64,000 nucleotides of DNA from assembly GCA_021234155.1 (NCBI GenBank), contig JAJEKV010000279.1, forward strand, positions 274,501 through 338,500, given 5' to 3'. A program made the translations under genes and the position numbers. Source of the DNA: Isoetes taiwanensis. Lineage: Eukaryota; Streptophyta; Lycopodiopsida; Isoetales; Isoetaceae. Positions within the stretch are counted from its first letter, which is position 1, and each line of letters starts with the position of its first letter. Shown piece by piece: positions 23,314 to 33,079 of this stretch. Under the pieces are notes generated by a model. The model had not been told where the DNA came from, ran no database searches, and worked only from the letters and a program-made list of their open reading frames with translations.

Positions 23314-23775
23314 GACTCGGGTCACTTCACACGAAAGGGCTCTGCATTCACGAACGCAGACGCGTTTGGCGCAGTGACCGGAGTGGGCTGATTTCTAGGT
23401 GAAAAGAACATTTCTAAAGGTTAAAAGATACTAAAATGCCTATTTTGATCAATTCTAGGCTAGTTAGCAACTTATTTCATGCTAATTAGGCATTTAAAAG
23501 TGCGAATTTAGCCGACTCGGGTCACTTCGCGCGAAAGGGCTCTGCGTTCACGAACGCAGACGACCGGAGTGTCTTGATTTCAGCTATTTTTGGATATTTC
23601 TAGCAAAAATTAAGTACTATACTGCATTTCTAGATGAATTCTAAGCATTCTAACATCTTTTTATGCTAAATTTGGGATCGATTTACCTTCAAATCAAGTG
23701 ACTCGGGTCACTTCGCGCGAAAGGGATCTGCGTTCACGAACGCAGATGCGTTTGGCGCGGAGTGACCGGAGTGGG
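23314..23775 (-). repeat. Three nested hairpin repeats, element B set 1
   Basis: Units at 23314-23390, 23514-23575 and 23700-23775 (spacing 200 and 186 bp). Outer arms GGTCACTTCGCGC and GCGCGGAGTGACC pair at 12 of 13 positions in the third unit; the inner hairpin is TCTGCGTTC-AC-GAACGCAGA, perfect in units two and three. Unit two has lost most of its 3' outer arm. The sequences between units are unrelated to each other. Confidence 0.85.
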
Positions 23776-23989
23776 TCAATTTTGACCTAATTTTGATTTT
23801 TTTGAAGGAAATTTTCATAGGGATTAAGCAAGGGGTTTCCTAACTATGATACAAAAGATTAATTCAAATTTCAATCCACATAAGTACATTTTTATACTAA
23901 CAAGAAATTATTTTACAAAACAAATACTTTTATAGATAGGCTAAAAAATGTACAGAAACTTATTTTTATACAAATTACAAAATTGGAGG

Positions 23990-25097
23990 CCTTTAGGGCA
24001 AGTGCAGGTCGTTTGGCATGACCGTGACACGTTTGGCATGGATTGCGCAAAGGTTCCCTTCTTCAAAAAGCTGCGTCATCTCCGTCTATGCTGCCTCTTG
24101 CAGTGCCCGGACGGTTAGGGGTGTCACCCTATAATCTGTCCTGAACTCCTGCATTATCTTGCGCAAGGCGCCTTCCTAATTAGGAGATTAGTACACTGTT
24201 GAAAGTGCCTAATCTCCCTGAAAACTCGTGCATGCCTCGAATTAGGTCCATGATGGACCTTCTTCAGCGGCTCCGTCTGGGTGGAGGCGGCTTGGGCTGG
24301 TTCTTCGGCCGCCCTCCCTTAACGTACTTCTGTACGTTTTGTTTACAGTACCAGTCATTGTACCTCGTCCACCGACGGAGGTACTCTTGGTACACCTTCT
24401 TGCGACGCAAGAATTCACGGTCCTGCTTCAGTGTGAATTCTCGCTCTCCCACCTTCTGCTTCTTAATTACCTTCGGTGGCTTGGGCCACTTCGGGTAAGG
24501 TGGGCGAGCGTCGGGGTTTGAGGGTTCCCCGGCGTATCCTTGCTCTTCAACTTCCTCTTCTTCCTCCTCCACTTCCTCGTCGGGAGATCGACGAGGTTCT
24601 TCTATTCGGACCGTCCCTCTTGGGCGGTCCTGCTCCCTTTTCGTCCTCTTCTTCCTTCTTCGCGCTTCCTTCTCCTGCTCCCTCTTCTTCCTAGCTGCCT
24701 TCTCTTCTGGCCACTCAGTGACCTTCTCCTTCTCCTTCTTCGTCATGGAGGTGCCAACCTCCTCCTGACGTGGCTGCTGCTGCTGCTCTTGTTCTTGGTG
24801 CTCCTCTTCCTGGTGTTCCTCCTCCCCGCGTTCCTCCTCCTGGTGTTCCTTCTCTTGGTCGGACAGAGGGCCGAAATGAAGAGTCTCGCCGGTTCGTTGA
24901 GTCTCTACTGACGACGAGCTGCTCTAAGGCTCCTCCTGCGAGGCATGAAAGGTCTCGTCCGTCGAACTGGACGACTTCTCTTCCTGCCTCGACCGGAGGT
25001 GCTCTGGTATCTGCTTCCCATGTCCTCCAGCTGCTGCTGCCATCGAAGGGGAGCGCCTTGGGCCAACTTTTCTCATGGTGCATTTTGTTCTTGCCAT
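23990..25097 (-). pseudogene. ORFa of element B, with histone H3-like N-terminus
   Basis: Unknown protein. The first ATG on this side of the primer site (25097) opens MARTKCTMRKVGPRRSP; eight of the first ten residues equal the histone H3 start MARTKQTARK, with lysines at the H3 K4 and K9 positions. The frame continues through one stop (about 24930), an E/Q-rich run, a K/R/E-rich coiled-coil-like stretch (24740-24620), an acidic run, RPPYPKWPKPPKV, the conserved box KKVYQEYLRRWTRYNDWY with YVKGGRP, and a shifted C-terminus ending [11 protein letters not shown]. Nothing after residue 10 resembles a histone fold, so it is not a captured H3 gene. Confidence 0.65.
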
Positions 25098-25648
25098 GTC
25101 TTACGGTTAAGGAAACTGATGACGTTAGGCTGATCAAGAGAGAGAATGGCTTAGGCAAGGTTAGGGGGGAAATGAGGTGGCAAGAAGATATTTAAAAGGG
25201 AAGATGCTCTAGGGAATATTCCCCTACCATTAATAGGTCTAATAATTAGTCCCCTTTTATTAAGTACTCCAGTATACCTATTTATTTGTATAAAGTTAAT
25301 ACTGTATTATGCTATGAATTCGAATTTTTCCTAATGGTTTGAAGTGTTAATTATGAATTTGCGCCATTTTTCGCCCAGGTTTCGGATTGGCATGATTCTT
25401 CGACTCATTTTAGGTGAAAGATGCTGATGCATAATTTCCACTCCAATTTTACTAGAATGTTAATTTGATTCATTCTTTTTACTCATGTAACAACTTAGCC
25501 TATTCTTACGGACCCACTACCTAGGAGAAAAATTTTCCCCTATTTTCGAGGTTCCATGGTGGAAATTTTCATTTCACACCCTATTAGGCCTGTTAGACTA
25601 CTTTTAGGGACATGGTCAGTGCTAGTTCTTGGTCAACCAAGAACATCA
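25098..25648 (-). other. Leader of element B with a hairpin by the primer site
   Basis: No ORF. A perfect 20-bp inverted repeat, GTTCTTGGT-CA-ACCAAGAAC (25625-25644), lies five bases from the primer site. Element D has a shorter version (TTGGT-CT-ACCAA) at the same place. A TTTAAATA box at about 25187-25194 lies about 90 bp before the ORFa ATG. Confidence 0.55.
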
Positions 25649-25659
25649 CTCTGATACCA
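25649..25659 (-). promoter_or_regulatory. Primer binding site of element B
   Basis: TGGTATCAGAG on the minus strand, one base after the 5' LTR end at 25661. It is complementary to the 3' end of initiator methionine tRNA, the usual primer of plant Ty3 elements. Confidence 0.9.
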
Positions 25660-25660
25660 T

Positions 25661-25937
25661 TGTGACGCTCCCTGCTAAATATACGGCGTCCCGGCCGTAC
25701 ACTCTGCAGGAAATCCCCCATCCGGTCCTTCGACCGCACGGGCCCTCCGTCTATCCCGCACTCTGAGATGACCCTAGTGCGGGTAGGGGACACGAAGGTG
25801 TCTTGCGTATATCACAGCGGAAGCATAAACAACGTCAGAACTAGCAATAACAATACATCATACTACCTCGAAGGGTAGCCCATCCACATATCCATAACTA
25901 CAAAGAAGATAAGCATATGCCATAAAACATGAGAGTT
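25661..25937 (-). repeat. 5' LTR2 of element B, downstream piece
   Basis: Ends with CGTCACA at 25661 and matches 18997-18715. It is cut at 25937 by element C. The last five bases, 25933-25937 (GAGTT), are the left copy of C's target duplication. Confidence 0.9.
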
Positions 25938-26410
25938 TGTTAGAACCTGAACTCTAACCTTGCAAGAAGGATGAAAAACCCAACAATCCAAGCTCAATCT
26001 ATCAGATCAAGACAATGCACAACACAAAGAATCATCATCTCCATAGCTAGATCAAGCAAAAACACTCTCTCCCAATACACCGTCCCTCTCTTCTTTTCTT
26101 CTCTCTCTGCTCAGATAATACAGTGGTCATAATGGCTCCATAATGCGTACGTGCAAATATCATGCACGCGTGCATGTGCGTATCTCCCTCCATATACGGT
26201 ATATAATCTCCTATACCACCTCAATAATGGTGAGTGTGGTGAGTGGTGACAAGTGTGGTGAGTGGTGACGAGTGTGGTGAGTGGTGACAAGTGTGGTGAG
26301 TGGTGACGAGTGTGGTGATGAGTGTGGTGATGAGTGTGGTGAGTGGTGACAAGTGTGGTGAGTGGTGACGAGTGTGGTGATGAGTGTGGTGAGTGGTGAT
26401 CACCCCAACA
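25938..26410 (-). repeat. 3' LTR of element C
   Basis: 473 bp. Nearly identical to 32683-33074 apart from a longer minisatellite and two small indels. Confidence 0.92.
26229..26399. repeat. Minisatellite in element C's 3' LTR
   Basis: 19-mers GTGTGGTGAGTGGTGACAA (or ...ACGA) mixed with 12-mers GTGTGGTGATGA, about ten units. The 5' LTR copy (32960-33060) has about six, so copy number changed after insertion. Confidence 0.9.
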
Positions 26411-26804
26411 GTGGCGACCACAGTGGGAAAATATGCCACTCCGTGGCGGAGAACCCACAACAAAACATACTACTATGGTCCTTGGGACATGTCCCCAAAT
26501 GACCCATTCACACCCTTCTCAAATCCAAATGACTGATACAAACAAACTGGTCCAAAATGACAGTGACGAAACAGAGCCTCTGTAACTGTGGCAAACGTTG
26601 AAAGCTGATATCTTGAGTTGCAGACCTCCGTTTGACCTGCACCATAGCTCGTTGGATTCGTATCGCCGAAACACATCTTTTGATGTAGGATAGATTGTGT
26701 ATTATAGAACTGTCACCATCTGTTTTTACAGAAAAACGACCTGCTGTAACCCAAAAGTTCTCCACAAATTCTCTGTAATTGGAGCTATACCAAATCTGAA
26801 TCCC

Positions 26805-26993
26805 TTAGAATAGCACTTCTCTTTCAAAATAAGGCCTGAAATCCTTGCCATTTCTGGGATTAGGCAACAATTCCCCTTCTGGAGTCATCAAGTAGAAAGC
26901 CCCACCTGGTACCTCTTTATCAATCAGAAATGGGCCTTCCCATGGGCTTTGAAATTTAGATAGATGCTGCTTAGTGGTCCTACACAACACCAA
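26805..26993 (-). pseudogene. Integrase C-terminus of element C
   Basis: Reads FQSPWEGPFLIDKEVPGGAF and LLPNPRNGKDFRPYF, the typical integrase tail of Tat-like elements, ending at a natural stop. Between 26994 and 27174 the linking segment is present with stops. From 26411 to 26804 there is no further ORF and no recognisable env gene. Confidence 0.75.
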
Positions 26994-27174
26994 TTGGCCT
27001 TCCTCAAATGGATTGACAACCTGTAACTTATCTTACTTTCTGTTTATGCCTCATATTGAAGTCTGCTGCTTCTTGTCTCATCTCCTGCAATTGCAGCAAA
27101 TCATCCATCCTATTATGCACTTGATTTGGAGTTGGAACTTCTCCTAAATTCTCATAATAAGGTAGCTCCACAAA

Positions 27175-29076
27175 TCAACACAAAGGAATGTCCAAATGAA
27201 TAGGCATCACAGCTTGCACTCCATAAACCAATTCAAATGGTGTAAATCCTGTAGCCAACTTGTAAGTATACCTGAAACTCCATAATGCACCTGTCAAGGC
27301 TTCATGCCAATTTCTTTGATTATCCTTCACTGTTTTGGCCAAGATAGCTTTCAGAATTTTGTTAGTAGACTCAGCTTGTCCATTTCCCTGTGGATAATAA
27401 GCAGAAGCTTGTACATGTTGAACACCAATCTTTTCTGTTAACTGAGCTTCTACTTTCCCCATGAAATGAGTTCCCCGATCAGACAAAAGAATGGTTGGAA
27501 CACCAAACCGAGAAATCAAATTGTGATAAAGAAAGCTTACTGTGGTACTTTCTGTAGCATGCTTTGCTGGAATTGCTTCTACCCACTTCGTAAACATGCA
27601 TGTGGCTGCCAAGATATACTTATGACCTTTGGAAGATGGAGGATTGATAGGCCCAATGTAATCCAATCCCCACATATGAAATGGACCAACGCTCAAAATA
27701 GGGTGGAATGGCATATTATTGTGGCCTATCAATTGTTTATGCCTTTGACACTTCTCACATTTGCTAACAAAGTCTCTAGTATCCTTGTAAAGAGTTGGCC
27801 AATAATATCCCCAATGAAGGATCTTCCTAGCTGTGGTTCTGGCTGCAAAATGCCCCTGACAATCATGTGCTTGCTGCAACAAATCATGAGTTTGCTGACC
27901 AGCAACACACCTTAATAAGAGACCTTCCATAATCCTCTTATAAAGAATAGCCTCATGCACCACATAACCAGCTGCTTGTACTCTAAGAGCATGCTTTTGT
28001 TGCTTTGAAAATGATGAAGGATAAGTCTGATCTTGTAAATACCTGTATATATTGGCATACCAAAGATCCACGGTCTCAATGAACCCCTGTAATACTCCAT
28101 TATCCTGAAATGCTACTTGCTGGTCTGTTTCCTCTTCTATTTCAGCACCACTACTCAAATAGGCACTTGGATTATGAGCTCCTTGAGCCATCTTAACATA
28201 CTTCAACTCAAATTCTTGTATGATAAGAGCCCATCTTGTAAACTTAGGATCTTGGACAGTCTTATTGTAAATGCATGGCAATGGGTTGACATCCATATGA
28301 ATGTAAACATATTGTACATTTGCTGAATTCCATTGTGAAGGAAGAAGATAATGTCTAAATTTATTCAAAGCCCACTTCAATGCCAACCCAAGATGCTCCA
28401 CATGAGTCCATTTCTGCTCTTGTGGAGTTAACACCCTGCTAGCATAGTAATTCACATCATAATGCTTTTGCTGATTTTTCTGACATAGTGTGACAGCCAA
28501 AGCTTGCTCCCAAACTGTAAAGAATAAATGAAATGGCTCACTCATTCTCGGAGGAATCAACAAAGTTCTCTCTTTTAATTGTGCAAGGCACCATTCAAAT
28601 GCTTCTTGAGCATCTTCCTTCCATCTAAAATGCTGCCCTGGCTTCATACAATCCACAAGTGGCTGGGTTACTTTAGCAAAATTATGCAAATACCTCCTAC
28701 TAAAACTGAGTTGGCCATATAAACTTCTCACTTGGGATACATTTGTAGGTGGTTTGACCTTCTCCAAGGCTGCAATCTTACCATGATCCACTTGTAATCC
28801 CTTTTCTGAAACATAATTGCCCAATAGTTTTCCTCCTCTAGTGAAGAAAATACACTTAGCAGGATTCAAACTTATACCATACAGCCGGCATCTTTCAAGA
28901 ACTTTTCTGAGATGATCCAAGTGATCCTTTCTTGGATTAGAAAATACTGTTAAGTCATCTGTAAAGACTCTCAAAAAGTCTAAAATATCATGAAAAGCAT
29001 ATGTCATAGCTCGCTGAAATGTGGCTGGAGCAATTTGTAAGGCCAAAAGGTAATACCTTATAAGCATAGATGCCAA
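27175..29076 (-). pseudogene. RT (3' part), RNase H and integrase of element C
   Basis: A long frame of 633 codons. It starts within RT (ATFQRAMTYAFHDILDFLRV, then FTDDLTVFSNPRKDH with the TDD active site). It then has the thumb (SLYGQLSFSRRYLHNFAK), the RNase H region and integrase: zinc-binding HDCQGHFAART with CEKCQRHK, then WGLDYIGPINPP, LLSDRGTHFMGK and YYPQGNGQAESTNKILKAI for the DDE triad. RT and integrase copy and insert the element. Frame breaks on both sides show it is no longer functional as it stands. Confidence 0.9.
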
Positions 29077-29555
29077 AAGGTGTTCGAATAGATTTGGATC
29101 TGATTATATCCTGAGTAACCATCCAAGAAAGAATAGGCCTGATTTCCTGCAACAATATCCAGCAAAGTGTCTATGAATGGTGTAGGAAAATGATCTCTTT
29201 TGGTAGCTTTGTTGAGATCCCTGTAATCAATGCATACTCGGATTGACTTATTTGGCTTTCTCACTGGTACAATAGAACTGATCCAATCTGAATTTGGCAC
29301 TGGTACAATAAATCCTGCCTCCAAAAGCTTCATGACTTCAACCTTTACTTGCTCCTCTATTGCTGGACTCATTCTCCTTTGAGCTTGTTGGACTGGTTTT
29401 GATCCTTGTTTCAAATCAATGGTATGAACCACAACCTCTAGTGGAATGCCTTTCAATTCTTTGTAATTTCTTGCCAAAACATCTCTGAATTCTCGTAACA
29501 AAGATATCAAATCACGTTCCTCCTCTTGAGTAAGATCGCCTCCAATAGTAACCAA
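29058..29555 (-). pseudogene. RT N-terminal part of element C
   Basis: Reads EVMKLLEAGFIVPVPNSDW, RKPNKSIRVCIDYRDLNKAT and SFLDGYSGYNQIQI. It is separated from the next part by a frame change with a likely small deletion near 29070, and from the upstream part by a frameshift near 29520. Confidence 0.85.
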
Positions 29556-30403
29556 TTCTTCTTGATTTCCTTGAGAAATATTGATGTTCTTGACTGAATG
29601 TGGTGACTGTAATGAAGGTGGTGAGTGTGGTGACGAATGTGGTGAATGTGGTGAATGTGGTGACAGTGATAAATGTGGTGTGTGTGATGACTGTGGTGAC
29701 TGTAATGGATGTGGTGGATGTGATGAATTTGGTGCATGTGGTGACTGTAATGACTGTGGTCAATATGGACTGATCTGATTTCCTCATCCTCCAGAATGTG
29801 CGCATGCCACCAAGCTGCTTTTCCTTGTATAGTGGGCTGATTTATGTTTACCCCATCCATGCTTGATGTCAAAATTAGCATCTCTACTTGATCTTGATCA
29901 ATACCTTGCTGAAATAAAGTCTCAGCAATGGGTCTTTGAATGGACTCCTCCTGCATGTTTACAAGAGTCTCTTGTAACTCACCTTCACCAATACTTTCAA
30001 GTCTTTGGATATACTTGTCTGTAACTTGCTGCTGTAAATGACATATTTCAGAAATTTGGGTACCTTTTAACCACTTGTACAAAGTCTTATCTTCCCTGCC
30101 ACCCACTTCCAAGACATGAAAACAACTAAGACCTTGCTGGCCTGACACCATAGCATTCTCTTTGCTGATTTCTAACTGCGGGCTGCTCAAAGAAGGATTG
30201 CAAAGAAAGGTACCTTTTACTGATTTCAGAGGATGATCTATAGTAACCTTGTGTTCTCCTTGAAAGATGTTCATTTCGCGCTTCCTCCATGAAGTCTCAG
30301 TTTGTACGGCATCTAACCATGTACGGCTCAGCAACAAAGTATAAGTTTCAGCATGCACACTCTCTGGAAATTTCAAAACCATGAAATCCAAGATTGCTTC
30401 CAC
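29507..30403 (-). pseudogene. Protease-RT linker of element C with a histidine repeat
   Basis: Follows the protease after a TGA (30436). The first part (VLKFPESVHAETYTLLLSRT) ends the protease region. An unrecognised linker follows, then a histidine-rich tract of about 55 residues in His-His-X triplets (IHHIHHIHYSHHSHHTHH) encoded by a 9-bp repeat at 29598-29762. The frame ends at 29507 and overlaps the RT frame through a one-base shift. The tract could bind metal ions or be a neutral expansion. Confidence 0.7.
29598..29762 (-). repeat. Nonamer repeat coding for the His-His-X tract
   Basis: About 18 imperfect copies of a 9-bp unit (plus strand AATGTGGTG or ACTGTGGTG). Its GTGGTGA words recall the minisatellite in the same element's LTRs. 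Confidence 0.85.
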
Positions 30404-30436
30404 CTCATAGACCTTGCATAAGACATGTCTTATGAC

Positions 30437-32356
30437 TCACATAGGTTGCACCTTCATTTGATTGAATGCTTTGAGCATCATAGTTGTCGGTTCCATCATT
30501 TTCAATCCAACTTGAAGCATTATGTGGTAAGGCATTACATTCACTCCGCTGCCGGTATCTATGTTGGCATCTTTGATTAAATATCCATTGATACTCACAT
30601 CACAAAGAAATGGCCCTGGATCCTTGGATTGCCGGGCTGGTGGTTCCATTCTACTTTTATTGGTATCATTGGATATGATTTGTTGGACTGAAATTTCTGA
30701 TTTTGTTCTTCCCCCTAACTCTTGCAACAAATTTGGAGAATAATGCATCAATTGCTCCAAAGTAAGTGTAACTTTAGTGGCCAAAACTTGGCTGATCACA
30801 TCATCTTCATTTTGAATTTCCTCATCCACCATAGGAGGCATCACTATGGGCTGATTTTCTTCTATAGACTGAAACTGTTCTGTGGGCAGCACATTGAATT
30901 GCACCTTCTTAGGTGCTGACACCTTCAAAGCTTGTTCCTTCAAAGCCTTTGGAAAAGAGGTCTTAGTCTTCTCCGCAATTGGCACTACTCTTGGTTCTTG
31001 CACCACCTTTTGTGATCTTGTAACCGCATTTACTTCTCCAATCTCTTCTTCTTGCTGAAATGGGTCACTATCTACCTCAACAAATCCACAATTTACTACT
31101 GATTTTGCCCTCTCTTGTTTCTTAAGCTCCTCAATAAGAGCCTTAACTTGAGGATTATCAATGTACTTTGCATCTTGAATGCGAACATCATTATTAGGAA
31201 GAGGTACTGATTCAAACACTTGCTGCTTTGGTGGATACTTGTTGGTTGCCCATTCTGGTTTCCCATGGATTTTCCAACATGTAGTCTCATCATGCTTGAA
31301 TTTATCACATAACTTGCAATACAAATGAGCCTTACTTGGATACCATCCCTGTTTTGGCTGCACCATTTGTGTGGAACCCATTGGAACTTGTTGGGCAATT
31401 GGAGCTTGTAGCATCATTGGAACTTGTGGTATGATAGGTGCTGCTTGCATTGGTTGAATAGGAATAGGTGGTGCTTGTTGCATAACAGCAAATACTGGAT
31501 TGGCCCTCTCAAAGAATCTCTTCTCCCTACATTCTTGATCATTATGACCTTTTATTTGGCATCTTGAGCAGAATTTCAGCAATCTACATGTAGCATCAGA
31601 ATGCCCAATAGACCCACAATACTCACAAGTAATAAACTGCACCTCCCTTGGCTTCTCACCAATTGCAAGCTTAGAAATCTTGGCTGCAATATCCTCTGTT
31701 TTATGCTCTGGAGCAGCAACTTCATGAATGTATCCCAACTTATCTTCAGCCTTGAGAGCATACTTTTGTGCCTCTAACAATGTTGTAGGCTGATTATCCT
31801 TCACCTTATGAGCAATAGCTCGTTTCAGCCCCTTCACATACCATTGGATATCCATTTCATCATTCCTGACAATCTTCCAATGAACCACAGCTTTGAGAAC
31901 CGCAATATACCTCTGATTATACTCTCTAATTGATTCATCTTCCTTTTGTGTGAAATTGGTCCACCTTTCCATAGTCTTATCCTTACCATGAACTTCTTGA
32001 TAATTGGCAATGAAAGCTTCCTTTAATTCCGGATATGTCATGGTATCTGGCTGAGTTTGTGCCCATTCCTCCACTGAATCTTGCAAAGAACTATGAAACC
32101 AAAGCAAATAATCAGCAGCCGGTAACTTACATTGCTGGCAATACCTCTCAAACTTCACAATATGCTTCAAAGGATCCCGATCTACCAGATCATCAAACTT
32201 TGGAATCCCCATTATCTGAAAACCCCATACCATAGGTGGTAATACAGCCATCTCTGCCTCTTCTTGGGTTTCTTGAAATTGGAAAAACGAAATTGAATCT
32301 CCCTTCAATTTGAAAAACGAAATTGGATTACCTTCTAGATCGGTAAATGGAATCAA
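30437..32356 (-). CDS. gag-protease ORF of element C
   Basis: An open frame of 639 codons. The gag domain reads FERYCQQCKLPAADYLLWF, SVEEWAQTQPD, FIANYQEVHGKDKTMERW and IREYNQRYIAVLKAV. Three CCHC zinc knuckles follow: CEYCGSIGHSDATC, CSRCQIKGHNDQEC and CKLCDKFKHDETTC. A P/Q-rich linker leads to the aspartic protease with NIDTGSGVNVMP (about 30550-30515). It ends at a TGA (30436-30434), after which the same frame continues with protease-like sequence; this is either a decay mutation or a recoded stop. The gene makes the particle shell and the processing enzyme. Confidence 0.9.
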   Translation of the reverse strand: MIPFTDLEGNPISFFKLKGDSISFFQFQETQEEAEMAVLPPMVWGFQIMGIPKFDDLVDRDPLKHIVKFERYCQQCKLPAADYLLWFHSSLQDSVEEWAQTQPDTMTYPELKEAFIANYQEVHGKDKTMERWTNFTQKEDESIREYNQRYIAVLKAVVHWKIVRNDEMDIQWYVKGLKRAIAHKVKDNQPTTLLEAQKYALKAEDKLGYIHEVAAPEHKTEDIAAKISKLAIGEKPREVQFITCEYCGSIGHSDATCRLLKFCSRCQIKGHNDQECREKRFFERANPVFAVMQQAPPIPIQPMQAAPIIPQVPMMLQAPIAQQVPMGSTQMVQPKQGWYPSKAHLYCKLCDKFKHDETTCWKIHGKPEWATNKYPPKQQVFESVPLPNNDVRIQDAKYIDNPQVKALIEELKKQERAKSVVNCGFVEVDSDPFQQEEEIGEVNAVTRSQKVVQEPRVVPIAEKTKTSFPKALKEQALKVSAPKKVQFNVLPTEQFQSIEENQPIVMPPMVDEEIQNEDDVISQVLATKVTLTLEQLMHYSPNLLQELGGRTKSEISVQQIISNDTNKSRMEPPARQSKDPGPFLCDVSINGYLIKDANIDTGSGVNVMPYHIMLQVGLKMMEPTTMMLKAFNQMKVQPM

Positions 32357-32659
32357 AACCTCCTGGATCTGAGAATTAGACCCCAGATCTGCTCCGAATC
32401 TTGATGCAATTTTGAGCCCAAAGATTGACTCACCGGTCCCCTTCTTGTTACGATAGAGCTTGGTGGGATGTCCTTCTTACTTCTCTTGGGCATAAAACTA
32501 TGCTCCCTTTGTCAAACTTACCCCACAAATCAATTACGGCAAAATCCCCTTCACCTAAGAAATTGCTCCTTCCTCAATGGTGTCATTCTTTACCGACGAT
32601 CACCAATACCAATGGTAACAACTCCTTTTTCAATGGAAATTCTTGCCGATCAATGGTCT

Positions 32660-32682
32660 GTCGAGCACCGTGGTCGCCAAAT
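32660..32682 (-). promoter_or_regulatory. Primer binding site of element C
   Basis: Directly after the 5' LTR the minus strand reads ATT then TGGCGACCACGGTGCTCGAC. The complement ends in GGTCGCCA, as an arginine-type tRNA 3' end would; Tat/Ogre elements are known to use tRNA-Arg. A near copy in the other orientation (GTGGCGACCACAGTGGGA) abuts the 3' LTR at 26411. Confidence 0.6.
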
Positions 32683-33074
32683 TGTTAGAAACTCTAACCT
32701 TGCAAGAAAGATGAAAAACCCAACAATCCAAGCTCAATCTATCAGATCAAGGCAATGCACAACATCATCATCTCCATAGCTAGATCAAGCAAAAACACTC
32801 TCTCCCAATACACCGTCCCTCTCTTCTTTTCTTCTCTCTCTGCTCAGATAATACAGTGGTCATAATGGCTCCATAATGCGTACGTGCAAATATCATGCAC
32901 GCGTGCATGTGCGTATCTCCCTCCATATACGGTATATAATCTTCTATACCACCTCAATAATGGTGAGTGTGGTGAGTGGTGACAAGTGTGGTGAGTGGTG
33001 ACGAGTGTGGTGATGAGTGTGGTGAGTGGTGACAAGTGTGGTGATGAGTGTGGTGAGTGATGATCACCCCAACA
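32683..33074 (-). repeat. 5' LTR of element C
   Basis: 392 bp, TG...CA, with a shorter minisatellite than the 3' LTR. Confidence 0.92.
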
Positions 33075-33079
33075 GAGCT

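Larger units (their letters stand above)
25938..33074 (-). mobile_element. Element C: Tat-like Ty3 retrotransposon, nearly complete
   Basis: LTRs at 25938-26410 and 32683-33074 have TGTTAG/CCAACA ends on the plus strand. Target duplication GAGTT (25933-25937) and GAGCT (33075-33079), one mismatch; the uninterrupted site is visible in B's other LTR near 18700. Gag-protease and pol read on the minus strand. Integrase reads WGLDYIGPI and DGYSGYNQI appears in RT, as in the Tat/Athila branch; no chromodomain. The LTRs differ little outside their minisatellite, so this is the youngest insertion in the nest. Confidence 0.9.

Noticed and set aside
23990-25097. ORFa as a captured histone H3 gene
   Set aside because: After residue 10 there is no H3 tail continuation and no histone fold; only the start is H3-like.
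24476-25195. Plus-strand leucine/proline-rich frames
   Set aside because: Shadows of the charged, E/K-rich ORFa on the other strand.
26111-26463. Histidine/threonine-rich frames
   Set aside because: Translations of the LTR minisatellite, not in a coding part of element C.
29581-29778. Plus-strand cysteine/glycine-rich ORF
   Set aside because: Antisense reading of the His-His-X repeat in element C.
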